Notes under the pieces: model-generated
Told to the model about the DNA's origin: nothing
What the model saw: the letters and a program-made list of their open reading frames with translations, nothing else
Databases searched by the model: none
Program-made: the position numbers and the translations under genes
Shown: positions 36,388-45,310 of the stretch, in pieces
Layout: every line of letters starts with the position of its first letter
How positions within the stretch are numbered: position 1 is the stretch's first letter
Origin: Wenyingzhuangia fucanilytica
GTDB lineage: Bacteria > Bacteroidota > Bacteroidia > Flavobacteriales > Flavobacteriaceae
NCBI RefSeq assembly: GCF_001697185.1
Contig: NZ_CP014224.1
Coordinates: forward strand, 2,588,501-2,652,500
DNA length: 64,000 bases
Direction of reading: 5' to 3'

Positions 36388-36437
36388 AAAAAAAAGTGAC
36401 TATATAAACACTTTGAAAGTGGGACATAGTCACTTTT
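36388..36437 (-). terminator. Terminator after the CCG-domain Fe-S gene
   Basis: A 12-bp stem (36392-36403 with 36426-36437) around a 22-nt loop, followed by T residues on the minus strand; it lies between the Fe-S gene stop and the menA start. Confidence 0.7.
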
Positions 36438-36454
36438 AATATTTTATTATTCTT

Positions 36455-37240
36455 TTATAAGCCTAAAGATTCTGCCAATAATTCTGCAATATCTTTTACT
36501 TGAATCTCTGCTTCTTTTTTATGATGTTTAACTCCATCTGTCATCATTGTGTTACAAAAAGGACATCCTGTTGCAATGACATCAGGTTTGGTTTCTAATG
36601 CATCTTCGGTACGTAAATCATTAATATCTCTTTCTCCTTTTTCTGGCTCTTTAAACATTTGAGATCCTCCGGCTCCACAACAAAGAGAGTTGTTTCTAGA
36701 CCTTTTCATTTCTACCAAGTTAACTCCTCCAATAGCTTTTATTAAAGACCTTGGTGCATCATACTCATCATTTGCTCTTCCTAAATAACAAGGGTCGTGA
36801 TAAGTAATATTATTGATATCTAAGTTAGCATTAGAAAAATCTAATTTTCCTTCATTTACCAACTGCTCAATAAATTGAGTATGATGAAAAACTTCGTATT
36901 TACCTCCTAAGTCTGGGTATTCATTTTTTAATGTGTTGAAGGAATGAGGACAAGCAGTTACAATTTTTTTAACATTGTACATATTCATTACTTCAATATT
37001 CGTCATGGCTTGCATCTGAAACAAAAATTCATTTCCTGCTCTTTTAGCTGCATCTCCACTAGAACTTTCTTCGGTTCCTAACACTGCAAAATTAACATTC
37101 GCTTTGTTTAATAATTTAACAAATGCTCTTGTTATTTTTTTTGCTCTATCATCAAAACTTCCTGCAGAACCAACCCAAAATAAAATATCTGGTTCTTTTC
37201 CTTCGGCAAATAAATCTGCCATTACTGGTACTGTTATCAT
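36455..37240 (-). CDS. (Fe-S)-binding protein with CCG domains, HdrB/LutA-like
   Basis: A 261-residue cytoplasmic protein with two cysteine-rich CCG-type halves: CPHSFN...HDPCYLGR...SLCCGAGG and ATGCPFCNTMM. This domain binds a noncubane or [4Fe-4S] cluster in HdrB, GlpC and LutA. It follows a membrane-linked ferredoxin-type protein, and the two look like one electron-transfer module. In Bacteroidota this pair is conserved but its donor and acceptor are not known; quinone-linked dehydrogenase function is a guess. Confidence 0.85.
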   Translation of the reverse strand: MITVPVMADLFAEGKEPDILFWVGSAGSFDDRAKKITRAFVKLLNKANVNFAVLGTEESSSGDAAKRAGNEFLFQMQAMTNIEVMNMYNVKKIVTACPHSFNTLKNEYPDLGGKYEVFHHTQFIEQLVNEGKLDFSNANLDINNITYHDPCYLGRANDEYDAPRSLIKAIGGVNLVEMKRSRNNSLCCGAGGSQMFKEPEKGERDINDLRTEDALETKPDVIATGCPFCNTMMTDGVKHHKKEAEIQVKDIAELLAESLGL

Positions 37241-37315
37241 ATCTAATTATGAATTTTGAAATTACGAATTACGAGTGATTGAATTTGTAATTCCTAATTG
37301 ATAATTGCTAATTGA
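37241..37315. other. AT-rich spacer with short direct repeats
   Basis: The spacer carries repeats of the type AATTACGA and TAATTCCTAATTGATAATTGCTAATTGATTA, a pattern also vaguely seen at 60721-60765. It has no coding potential and no clear hairpin. Confidence 0.4.
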
Positions 37316-38629
37316 TTATTCCTCGTTCACCCAATTTAACCTATCCATTTGGCTATATTGCCATGGTGCACCGTTGTTTTCAACATTTTGCATCATAGCG
37401 TTTAACTCTTGTGGTGCTGCGGATTGTTCCATTACTAAATATTGTCTCATATCCATAATAATAGACAAAGGATCAATATTTACAGGACATTCTTCTACAC
37501 AAGCATTACAACTTGTACATGCCCAAATTTCTTCTTGTTTGATATAATCATCTCCTAACAATTGTTTTCCATCATCTTGGAAAGTTCCTTTGTTAGCATC
37601 TATATTTCTACCTACCTCTTCTAACCTATCACGAGTTTTCATCATAATAGCTCTAGGCGATAATTCTTTACCTGTTAAGTTTGCCGGACAAACTGAAGTA
37701 CAACGACCACACTCTGTACAAGTGTAAGCATTCATCAACTGTACCCAATTTAAATCGGTTACATCACTAGCACCAAACTTTTCTGGTTCTCCAGCATCTT
37801 CGGCAGGAGCCGCATACGGATCTGCATTTGGATCCATCATTAACTGAACCTCTTTGGTTACATTTTTATTGTTTGGAAACTGACCTTTAGGCTTTAAGTT
37901 TGCATAAAAAGTGTTTGGGAAAGCTAATAAAATATGTAAGTGTTTTGAATAGTATAAATAATTTAAAAACACTAAAATTCCACAAATGTGCAACCACCAA
38001 GCAATTCTTTCGATAAGATGTAAACCTTCAAAAGAAACATTGTGAAACAAAGGCACTATAAACTGGCTAATTACATTTCCTGTCCCTGATTGTTGCAAAT
38101 GTACATCGGTAGCATTCATTACTAAAAACAAAGTCATCAACACCATTTCGAAATACAAAATGTAGTTTCCATCGTTTTTAGGCCAAGCGGTCATTTCTTT
38201 ATTCCAAAAACGTTTGATTTTAATTACGTTTCTACGCAACCAAAAAACAGTTACCGAAATAAATACTAAAATGGCCAAAATCTCAAAAGTTCCAATTAAG
38301 AATCCGTAAAATCCTTCTCCTAGAATTGGTAAAAACAAACGATGAGTTCCTAATAATCCGTCTAAGACAATTTCTAAAACTTCAATGTTTATGATAATAA
38401 ATCCAACATAAACAACGATATGAAAAAATCCTGAAACAGGTCTTTTTACCATTTTAGATTGCCCTAAAGCAATACGGATCATGTTTGCCCAACGTTCCGA
38501 TTTTTGATCGGATCTATCTACATCTTTCCCTAGTTTAATATTACGAATTAACTTTTTTACATTGTTTGCAAAAAAGTATACGCCTACTCCTAATAAAATA
38601 GCAAAAATGATATTTGGAATAAATTGCAT
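37316..38629 (-). CDS. Membrane-bound (4Fe-4S) dicluster protein, HdrC/NarI-like
   Basis: A 437-residue protein with an N-terminal membrane part of about five helices (similar to the NarI/DsrM cytochrome type, with several His in helices) and a C-terminal domain with two cluster motifs: CTECGRCTSVCP and CTSCNACVEECP (about 302-360). It could pass electrons between the quinone pool and the CCG-domain partner encoded 75 bp downstream. It starts 5 bp before the MCE gene's stop, in a run amiC, MCE, Fe-S, CCG that appears conserved in Flavobacteriia. Heme binding is an inference. Confidence 0.85.
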   Translation of the reverse strand: MQFIPNIIFAILLGVGVYFFANNVKKLIRNIKLGKDVDRSDQKSERWANMIRIALGQSKMVKRPVSGFFHIVVYVGFIIINIEVLEIVLDGLLGTHRLFLPILGEGFYGFLIGTFEILAILVFISVTVFWLRRNVIKIKRFWNKEMTAWPKNDGNYILYFEMVLMTLFLVMNATDVHLQQSGTGNVISQFIVPLFHNVSFEGLHLIERIAWWLHICGILVFLNYLYYSKHLHILLAFPNTFYANLKPKGQFPNNKNVTKEVQLMMDPNADPYAAPAEDAGEPEKFGASDVTDLNWVQLMNAYTCTECGRCTSVCPANLTGKELSPRAIMMKTRDRLEEVGRNIDANKGTFQDDGKQLLGDDYIKQEEIWACTSCNACVEECPVNIDPLSIIMDMRQYLVMEQSAAPQELNAMMQNVENNGAPWQYSQMDRLNWVNEE

Positions 38630-38634
38630 AGTGT

Positions 38635-39600
38635 TTAGTTTTCTTTAGTTTCTGTTGCCTCTTCGTATTTTCTTTCTTTTTTTCCAAAGATTGAAAAGTG
38701 GACAAATCTTTTTGGATGCTCTTTTACATCTCTTAACAATTCTTCTAACTCCTTACTTGCAGCCTCTAAATTGTTGTATAATTTTTCATCTTTTGTTAAC
38801 AAACCAATTGTTCCTTCTCCTGCTTGTATACCTGCTGTAATACTATCTAAATGAGAAGCTGTTCTGTTAATTTTTTCTGAAATGGCCAACAATTTAATTT
38901 TAGATAAAGAATCAGAAAAAGTCTTTAAATTTTTAGTAGTATTTTTAATATTACTAAAAGTATTGTTCATATTCTGCTGATTACTTTCCATCATTACCTC
39001 AACAGTTGCCGAAGTATTTTTTAAGCTCTCCATAATCAGATTTATATTTTCAAAACTATTGTTTAAGTTTTCTATGGTTCTCTGATTTAACATTTTGTTT
39101 AAATGATGAGTAACAGAGTCTATATTAACAATTACATTTTCTATTTTAGATTGTAAAGGATTTAATTTATTGGTTATCGATGAAAAAATATCTGACTCTA
39201 TCTCTCCTTTTAAATAATCTCCTGGTTTTGCCTCATCACCATCATAAGAAGGAATAATCGCTAAAGATTTACCTCCCATTAATCCACCACTATAAATTTT
39301 TGCAATAGATTTTTTAGAAAAATGCAAATCTTCTTCTATAGTAAACTCAACAATAAGTTGTCCTTTTTTTGCTGGATCATTGCTAAAACGAATATCTAAA
39401 ATTTTACCCACCGTAAATCCATTTACCGTAACGGCACTAGATTTTTTTAACCCGTTGATATTCTTATAAGTTGTGTAATAGCTATTTAATCCACCATTAA
39501 ATAGATTTCTGCCTTTTAGGAAACTAAACCCCCAATAAAACAATGCTAGTATTACCAATGCAGCAATACCTGCCTTTAATTCTCTAGAAATTTTTATCAT
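38635..39600 (-). CDS. MCE/MlaD-family protein
   Basis: A 321-residue protein: one N-terminal membrane helix (about 8-24), an MCE domain (about 38-115, KNINGLKKSSAVTVNGFTVGKILDIRF), and a long helical C-terminal part with coiled-coil character (about 140-290). MCE proteins are the substrate-binding part of lipid-transport systems such as Mla. The ATG at 39600 is preferred over an upstream TTG. It lies 20 bp after the amidase stop. The cognate MlaE/MlaF genes are not in the window. Confidence 0.9.
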   Translation of the reverse strand: MIKISRELKAGIAALVILALFYWGFSFLKGRNLFNGGLNSYYTTYKNINGLKKSSAVTVNGFTVGKILDIRFSNDPAKKGQLIVEFTIEEDLHFSKKSIAKIYSGGLMGGKSLAIIPSYDGDEAKPGDYLKGEIESDIFSSITNKLNPLQSKIENVIVNIDSVTHHLNKMLNQRTIENLNNSFENINLIMESLKNTSATVEVMMESNQQNMNNTFSNIKNTTKNLKTFSDSLSKIKLLAISEKINRTASHLDSITAGIQAGEGTIGLLTKDEKLYNNLEAASKELEELLRDVKEHPKRFVHFSIFGKKERKYEEATETKEN

Positions 39601-39620
39601 GGAACGAAAATACAAAATAT

Positions 39621-41060
39621 TTAATTTGTTTGCCTTTTCAAAGCCTCTTTTAGAGTGATTCTTTCATCATTTAAAAAAGCGACCACAAATGCTGTTTTGT
39701 ATTTTTTAGATTTTGCAGCTGCCAAATACTTTTTTGCTTGGTTGTAACTACTAGTCTTTCCTAAATAATATTTGTAATAATTTCCCACTTTTACAGCTTC
39801 TACTTCATCTAATCCTTTAAAATTTGATGGAGTTGTACTGATTTTATTTGTTGAAGAAGCTATTTGAACTTTATAATACACCCCTGTATCTGATTTATTT
39901 ACAGATGTTGGTGTAGATAATTGCTTAGCTATTGCTGTTCTAGGACTTGTAGCCTCATCATTAAACCCTACAATAAACGCTGTTTTATAACCTTTAGATT
40001 TTGCCAAAGCAATTCCTTTCTCAGCTTCACTTTTACTATAATACTTTCCTAAATAGTACTTATAAAAACCACCTACCTCAACTCTTTCTACATCTTTTAA
40101 TCCTTTAAAGTTATAGGCAGATGCACTAATTCTATTTTTACTAGATGCCAATTGAACTTTATAATAAGTGTTTGAGTTTTTAACGCTACTAACAACATTA
40201 TTATTTTCTTTTGGACTTTCTATAACATCACCATCATAAAATTCACTTGCAGCAACATTTAATTGCTGTCTTTTAAAATAGTTATGAACCGATTTTGCAA
40301 TAGCATTTGACATTTCTTGCTGACCTGCGGCAGAATACAAATACTTTCCTTCTATTCTATTGGTTAAAAAGCCTGTTTCTATCAATACACTAGGCATATA
40401 AGTTTGATATAAAACCACAAAACCTGCTTGTTTCACACCTCTGTTAACTCTATTTAAAGATTTTTCGAACTCCGTTTGAATTAAACTAGCCAACAACAAA
40501 CTTTGATCTAAATTTTCTTCTTGCTCTAAAGAAAGCCCTATAACTGATGTTGGATTACTAGGATCAAAACCTTGATAACGTTCTTTGTGGTTTTCCTCTT
40601 GTAAAATCACCTCGTTTTCTGCTTTGGCTACCCTAAAGTTTTTATCGTTTCCTTTTAAAGACAATACCCAAGTTTCTGAACCTATGGCTTGACTGGTATG
40701 TGCGTTACAATGCACAGACACAAACAAATCTGCATCGGCTGCATTGGCAATATCTCCTCTTTTCCATAAATCAACAAAAACATCGGTTTTTCTAGTGTAC
40801 ATTACTTTTACTCCTGGAATAGTAGAAAGTATTTTACCTGTTTTTAAGACTATATTTAAGGCTACATCTTTTTCTTTTGCTCCTTTATATCCTACTTTAC
40901 CCGGATCTTTTCCTCCGTGACCAGCATCTAATACGACAATAAACTCATCGTGTTTTTGAGCATAAACATCTGTATTCATTGAGCTAAGAAGCACAATAAA
41001 CAATATACTTATACGTATAATAGAAAAGTTCTGATATTTAAATATGGGAATCAATTTCAT
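39621..41060 (-). CDS. N-acetylmuramoyl-L-alanine amidase, Amidase_3, with two SPOR-like repeats
   Basis: A 479-residue exported protein (signal ending near VYAQ). The Amidase_3 domain (about 40-265) has zinc ligands in VLDAGHGGKDPG (His48), the Glu of KEKDVALN, SVHCNAH, and VLIETGFLTN with the catalytic Glu. Two similar C-terminal repeats follow, YYKVQLASSKN...YYLGKYYSKSEAEK and YYKVQIASSTN...YYLGKTSSYNQAKK, which are SPOR-like peptidoglycan-binding units. It cleaves septal peptidoglycan. It begins a four-gene unit and has a good promoter that overlaps the divergent lptD start. Confidence 0.93.
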   Translation of the reverse strand: MKLIPIFKYQNFSIIRISILFIVLLSSMNTDVYAQKHDEFIVVLDAGHGGKDPGKVGYKGAKEKDVALNIVLKTGKILSTIPGVKVMYTRKTDVFVDLWKRGDIANAADADLFVSVHCNAHTSQAIGSETWVLSLKGNDKNFRVAKAENEVILQEENHKERYQGFDPSNPTSVIGLSLEQEENLDQSLLLASLIQTEFEKSLNRVNRGVKQAGFVVLYQTYMPSVLIETGFLTNRIEGKYLYSAAGQQEMSNAIAKSVHNYFKRQQLNVAASEFYDGDVIESPKENNNVVSSVKNSNTYYKVQLASSKNRISASAYNFKGLKDVERVEVGGFYKYYLGKYYSKSEAEKGIALAKSKGYKTAFIVGFNDEATSPRTAIAKQLSTPTSVNKSDTGVYYKVQIASSTNKISTTPSNFKGLDEVEAVKVGNYYKYYLGKTSSYNQAKKYLAAAKSKKYKTAFVVAFLNDERITLKEALKRQTN

Positions 41061-41124
41061 CAATAAAATTTAATTATTTTTGGACTTTCAAATTGGCATC
41101 TATATTGCTGCCAATCAGACTAGA

Positions 41125-41155
41125 CAAAAATAGGACTTAAAGCATTGCAAACAAA
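41125..41155 (-). promoter_or_regulatory. Promoter of the amidase operon
   Basis: On the minus strand TTTG (41152-41155) is followed after 19 bp by TATTTTTG (41125-41132), matching both Bacteroidota boxes. The -33 box lies within the first codons of lptD, so the two divergent genes share this DNA. Confidence 0.65.
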
Positions 41156-43865
41156 TAGACTTTACATTCTTTTATTAGTTTTATTCGTGTGTTTTAGTAG
41201 TTTAACTACCAAGGCTCAAGATAAAACTACAGATACTAATATTTTAACGCAGGCAAAAGATTCTATTGTGCAAAAAGATAGCAGTCTACCTAAAGTTGTA
41301 AATGATAGTATTGGTAATGTACAAAATGATAGCATCCCAAGCATTGAAAACGATAGTATAGCTCCGCCACCCAAAAAAGAAGCCATACAATATATTATAG
41401 AACACTCTGCTAAGGATTATATCTTAGAAGATCTTCCTAATAAAAAAGTAAATCTTTATGGTGAGGCTCATGTTGTTTACGGAGAAAACGACATCACTGC
41501 TGGTAAAATTTTAATTGATTATCAAACCAATACTGTTCAAGCAAAAGGAATTCCAGATGAAAATGGTAAATATTCTCAACTACCAGTTTTTAAAACTACT
41601 GGGAACGAAACCACACAAGATTCCTTAATTTTTAATTACAAAACCAAAAAGGCCATTATTTATGGTTTAGAAACTGAGCAGGATGGAATTAATACCTTAG
41701 GGCAAAAAACAAAAAGGGTAAACGATTCTACTATTTTTATTCGTAATATTATTTTTACCACCTCAGACCCAAGGCATCCAGACTATTATTTAAAAACAAC
41801 CAAAGCAAAAGTAGTTCCTGGTAAAAAAATTATTACAGGTCCCACAAACTTAGTTCTTGCAGATGTACCTACGCCTGCAATTTTTCCGTTTGCATACTTT
41901 CCTTTAACAAAAAACAGAACCTCTGGAATTATTTTTCCTACTTATGGAGAATCTTTTAGTCAAGGTTTTTTCTTACAAAACGGTGGTTATTACTTAGCTT
42001 TAAACGACTATTTTGATTTAAAACTTACTGCAGATATATATTCTAATAGTAGTTGGGGATTTAATGCTGCTTCTAGCTATAGAGTAAGATATAAGTTTAG
42101 TGGTAATTTTAGTTTTAATTACGACAACCTTATTAGTGGAATTGAAGGTTTTTCTAGTTATAGTGTTGCTAAAAACTTTAACCTAAGGTGGTCTCATAGT
42201 CAAGATAGCAAGGCCTCTCCAAGCAGTAGATTTTCTGCTTCGGTAAACTTAGGTAGTAGTCAGTATTTTAGGCAATCTGTTAACGAATCAAATAATGGTT
42301 TAGGATTAACAAACACTTTGAGTTCTTCTGTTTCTTACTATAAAGATTTTGTAGGAACTCCTTTTAACATCAGCCTTTCTGCCAACCACAGGCAAAACAC
42401 AAATACTCAAAAAGTGTATTTAACGCTTCCATCTTTACAGTTAAACATGGACAGACAATACCCTTTTGCACCTAAAAATGGAACTAAGAAAAATGCTTTT
42501 CAAAAAATTGGTCTTACTTATTCTTTAAAAGCAGACAATCAAGTAGAGACTACTGAAGATGATTTTTTTAGTGATAGAATTTTTGATAACGCCAAAAATG
42601 GTGCTCAACACAATATTAGTATGAGTACTAATATGAAATTATTAAAATACTTTTCTTTATCACCAAGTATGAGCTATAGAGAAGTTTGGTATACCGATAA
42701 AATTCACAAAGAATACGATAGCACATCAGATCAAATTGTAACAGATACTATTTCTGGATTTAGTTCTTTTAGAGATTATAGCGCTTCTGCCTCTGTAAGT
42801 ACTACTATCTATGGTATGTTTAAATTTAAGAACAGTAATTTAAAAGCCATTAGACATACTATGAGACCTTCTGTTTCTTATAGCTATAGACCCGATTTTG
42901 GTTTTTATTACGAACAAGTTCAAGAAGATGCTAACGCTACAAGTTTTGTAACCTACTCTAGGTTTGATAATGGTATTTACGGAGCTCCATCAAGAGGGGT
43001 ATCTAACTCCTTAGGATTTAGTTTGGCCAACACCTTTGAAGGAAAAGTAGCCAATAAAGATGATTTGGAGGGTGAGGATAAAAAAATCACGATCTTAAAT
43101 TCCTTAAACATGAGTACCAGTTATAATTTTACTGCGGATAGTTTTAAACTTTCTCCTGTAAACTTAACAGCCGGAACTACATTGTTTAAAAAAATGAATC
43201 TAAACTTTGGTGCTTCTTTAGACCCTTATGCCTTGGTTGAAAATTCAACAACCAACAATCTAGAAAGAATAGATGCTTTAAGTTATAAAAATGGAGGTCC
43301 TTTATTTAGAATGACGAGAGCCAATTTTACTACTAGTTATTCTTTTTCTAGCAAAGACTTTCAAAAAAAGAAAGAAGGAGATACTTCGGAGGATGAAGAA
43401 GATTCTACCGCTTATGACCAAGAATTATTTGGAGAAGATATTAGAAACACCAATGATTTTTCTGTTGACCCTGAAGAAGAAAGTAATGAAGATGAGGAGA
43501 AAGAAGAAAACCCTAACTTACCTCAATACATTTCTTCTATGCCATGGAACATTCGTTTTTCATATTCTACCAACTATTCAAACAGCTTAGGACAAGATGA
43601 AATTACCTCTAGCTCGTTAATGTTTTCTGGAGATGTAGAACTTAGTCCAGGTTGGAAAGTTGGAGCATCTTCTGGTTATGATTTTATCAACAAAGGATTT
43701 ACCTATACTAGTTTAAGATTTTCTAGAGATTTAAGAAGTTGGAGTATGAATTTTAACTGGGTTCCTCTTGGAAACTACAGTTCATACTACTTTTTTATTG
43801 GTGTAAAATCTTCGGTATTGAGTGATTTAAAATGGGATAAACGTAATGTTAATAGAGATTTTTAA
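41145..43865 (+). CDS. lptD: LPS assembly outer-membrane protein LptD
   Basis: A 906-residue protein with a signal peptide (ending near TTKAQ), an N-terminal OstA-like beta-jellyroll (about 75-215: KVNLYGEAHVVYGENDITAGKI), and a large LptD barrel ending with an aromatic strand near the C terminus. It inserts lipopolysaccharide into the outer leaflet. The start is probably TTG: the only in-frame candidates after the upstream TAG at 41121 are ATA and this TTG, and the sequence from TTG gives a proper signal peptide. An acidic low-complexity stretch (about 745-795, rich in Glu and Asp) interrupts the barrel part. A TATTTTTG box at 41075-41082 may be its -7 element. It overlaps the convergent cdaA stop by 4 bp. 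Confidence 0.9.
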   Translation: MQTNRLYILLLVLFVCFSSLTTKAQDKTTDTNILTQAKDSIVQKDSSLPKVVNDSIGNVQNDSIPSIENDSIAPPPKKEAIQYIIEHSAKDYILEDLPNKKVNLYGEAHVVYGENDITAGKILIDYQTNTVQAKGIPDENGKYSQLPVFKTTGNETTQDSLIFNYKTKKAIIYGLETEQDGINTLGQKTKRVNDSTIFIRNIIFTTSDPRHPDYYLKTTKAKVVPGKKIITGPTNLVLADVPTPAIFPFAYFPLTKNRTSGIIFPTYGESFSQGFFLQNGGYYLALNDYFDLKLTADIYSNSSWGFNAASSYRVRYKFSGNFSFNYDNLISGIEGFSSYSVAKNFNLRWSHSQDSKASPSSRFSASVNLGSSQYFRQSVNESNNGLGLTNTLSSSVSYYKDFVGTPFNISLSANHRQNTNTQKVYLTLPSLQLNMDRQYPFAPKNGTKKNAFQKIGLTYSLKADNQVETTEDDFFSDRIFDNAKNGAQHNISMSTNMKLLKYFSLSPSMSYREVWYTDKIHKEYDSTSDQIVTDTISGFSSFRDYSASASVSTTIYGMFKFKNSNLKAIRHTMRPSVSYSYRPDFGFYYEQVQEDANATSFVTYSRFDNGIYGAPSRGVSNSLGFSLANTFEGKVANKDDLEGEDKKITILNSLNMSTSYNFTADSFKLSPVNLTAGTTLFKKMNLNFGASLDPYALVENSTTNNLERIDALSYKNGGPLFRMTRANFTTSYSFSSKDFQKKKEGDTSEDEEDSTAYDQELFGEDIRNTNDFSVDPEEESNEDEEKEENPNLPQYISSMPWNIRFSYSTNYSNSLGQDEITSSSLMFSGDVELSPGWKVGASSGYDFINKGFTYTSLRFSRDLRSWSMNFNWVPLGNYSSYYFFIGVKSSVLSDLKWDKRNVNRDF

Positions 43866-44635
43866 CTTAGGTACATTCTAATTTTTTCCTGCAACTCATT
43901 AGTTGTGCTAAACAACTCAAAAGCACCATCAATAATAAAAGAAATTTCACCTGTTTCTTCAGAAACTACCAAACACATTGCATCAGTTTTTTCGGTGACC
44001 CCTATTGCAGCTCTGTGTCTTAAACCAAATCTGCTTGGTAATTTTTTCTCAGACAATGGCAATACAACTCTAGTAGCAATAATATTATTTTCTTTTACAA
44101 TAATCGCCCCATCATGCAATGGACTATTTTTATAAAAAATACTTTCTAAAATAGGGATATTCACCTCAATATTCATTGCATCCCCTTTTTCGCTTAAGAA
44201 TTCTAAACTATTATTTCTTTCTATTACAATTAAAGCACCTGTTCTAGAAACTCCAAATTTTTCGCAAGCCATCACCAAAGCCTCTACATCAACATCAATA
44301 GATATTTCTGCTTTTAAGAACTTTAATTGTTTGATAAAATTCCTTTTACTTTTTAAGTTGGTTGATCCTAACATCAATAAAAACTTACGCATTTCTGGAT
44401 GAAAAATAATAATCAACGCAATGGCTCCACCGCTAATTAAGGTCCCTAATAAAGAGCTAAACATTTCCATGTGTAGCGCCTCTGTAACTTTATAAATTAA
44501 AAAGACAATGGCAATACCTATAAATATATTAATGGCTACTGTACCTTTTAATAATTTATAAACATTAAACAACAAAAAGGCTACTAAAAGAATATCTAGT
44601 AAATCTATAAAAGTAAATTCCAAAAAACTGAACAC
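43862..44635 (-). CDS. cdaA: Diadenylate cyclase CdaA
   Basis: A 257-residue protein with three N-terminal membrane helices (about 10-78) and a DisA_N domain (about 95-240). DGA (175-177) and RHR (206-208, in GLRHRAAIG) are the two catalytic motifs that make c-di-AMP from two ATP. The start appears to be GTG at 44635. It is a single gene here, without the cdaR-glmM neighbours of Firmicutes. The regulatory role in this group is probably envelope or potassium control, by analogy only. Confidence 0.95.
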   Translation of the reverse strand: MFSFLEFTFIDLLDILLVAFLLFNVYKLLKGTVAINIFIGIAIVFLIYKVTEALHMEMFSSLLGTLISGGAIALIIIFHPEMRKFLLMLGSTNLKSKRNFIKQLKFLKAEISIDVDVEALVMACEKFGVSRTGALIVIERNNSLEFLSEKGDAMNIEVNIPILESIFYKNSPLHDGAIIVKENNIIATRVVLPLSEKKLPSRFGLRHRAAIGVTEKTDAMCLVVSEETGEISFIIDGAFELFSTTNELQEKIRMYLS

Positions 44636-44737
44636 AGGCTTGTTTTTATATTGCTTGCCTAAAAGTAATCATTTTTAAAGAAACTCATATTTTGACACCT
44701 AAAAACTAACATTTATATTCGCTTAAAATATTTTACC

Positions 44738-45253
44738 ATGAATGAAATTCTAGAGATTCTTAAATATACCATTCCATCCATTATTACCGCCGGTGTGGCT
44801 GCTTATTTTTTAAAGCAATATGTGCATTTAGAAAATAACAAACGAAAATTTGAAATGTTAAACGACAAAAAAAAACAAAGTTTACCTATTAGGCTTCAGG
44901 CTTATGAAAGAATGACTTTGTTTTTAGAACGTATTAATCTAAAAAGTCTTCCTTATAGAGTTGAACCAGATGGCATTAATAAAATTGAATATGCTAAATT
45001 ACTTATCACTCAAATAAACGCTGAGTTTGAGCATAATTTGGTTCAACAAATATACATAAGTAACGATTGTTGGAAATTAATTGTAAACACTAAAACCACT
45101 GTTTTAAATAATATTACCGCTTACAGCATGCAAGATAATTTGGTAAGTGGTAAAGATTTACAACAAGAACTTATTAAAATAGGCAGTGAAGGAGAGTCTC
45201 CAATACAAATTACCCAACAATACATTCAAAAAGAAGTACAAAGTATTTTATAA
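44738..45253 (+). CDS. Conserved hypothetical membrane-anchored protein
   Basis: A 171-residue protein that I cannot assign to a named family. It has one N-terminal membrane helix (about 8-27) followed by a soluble, mostly helical part with KQSLPIRLQAYERMTLFLERI and LLITQINAEFEHNLVQQIYIS. No cofactor motif is seen. It is a single gene between cdaA (divergent) and a terminator. A TATATTCG sequence about 25 bp before the ATG may be a weak -7 box. Confidence 0.75.
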   Translation: MNEILEILKYTIPSIITAGVAAYFLKQYVHLENNKRKFEMLNDKKKQSLPIRLQAYERMTLFLERINLKSLPYRVEPDGINKIEYAKLLITQINAEFEHNLVQQIYISNDCWKLIVNTKTTVLNNITAYSMQDNLVSGKDLQQELIKIGSEGESPIQITQQYIQKEVQSIL

Positions 45254-45257
45254 AACA

Positions 45258-45286
45258 AAAAGCCCATACAAATTGTATGGGCTTTT
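45258..45286. terminator. Bidirectional terminator, end of the hypothetical gene and of btuG
   Basis: A 14-bp arm palindrome (45258-45271 with 45273-45286) flanked by A and T runs stands between two convergent stop codons. Confidence 0.8.
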
Positions 45287-45310
45287 CTCTCCTTCATAGC
45301 AACTCACCAA

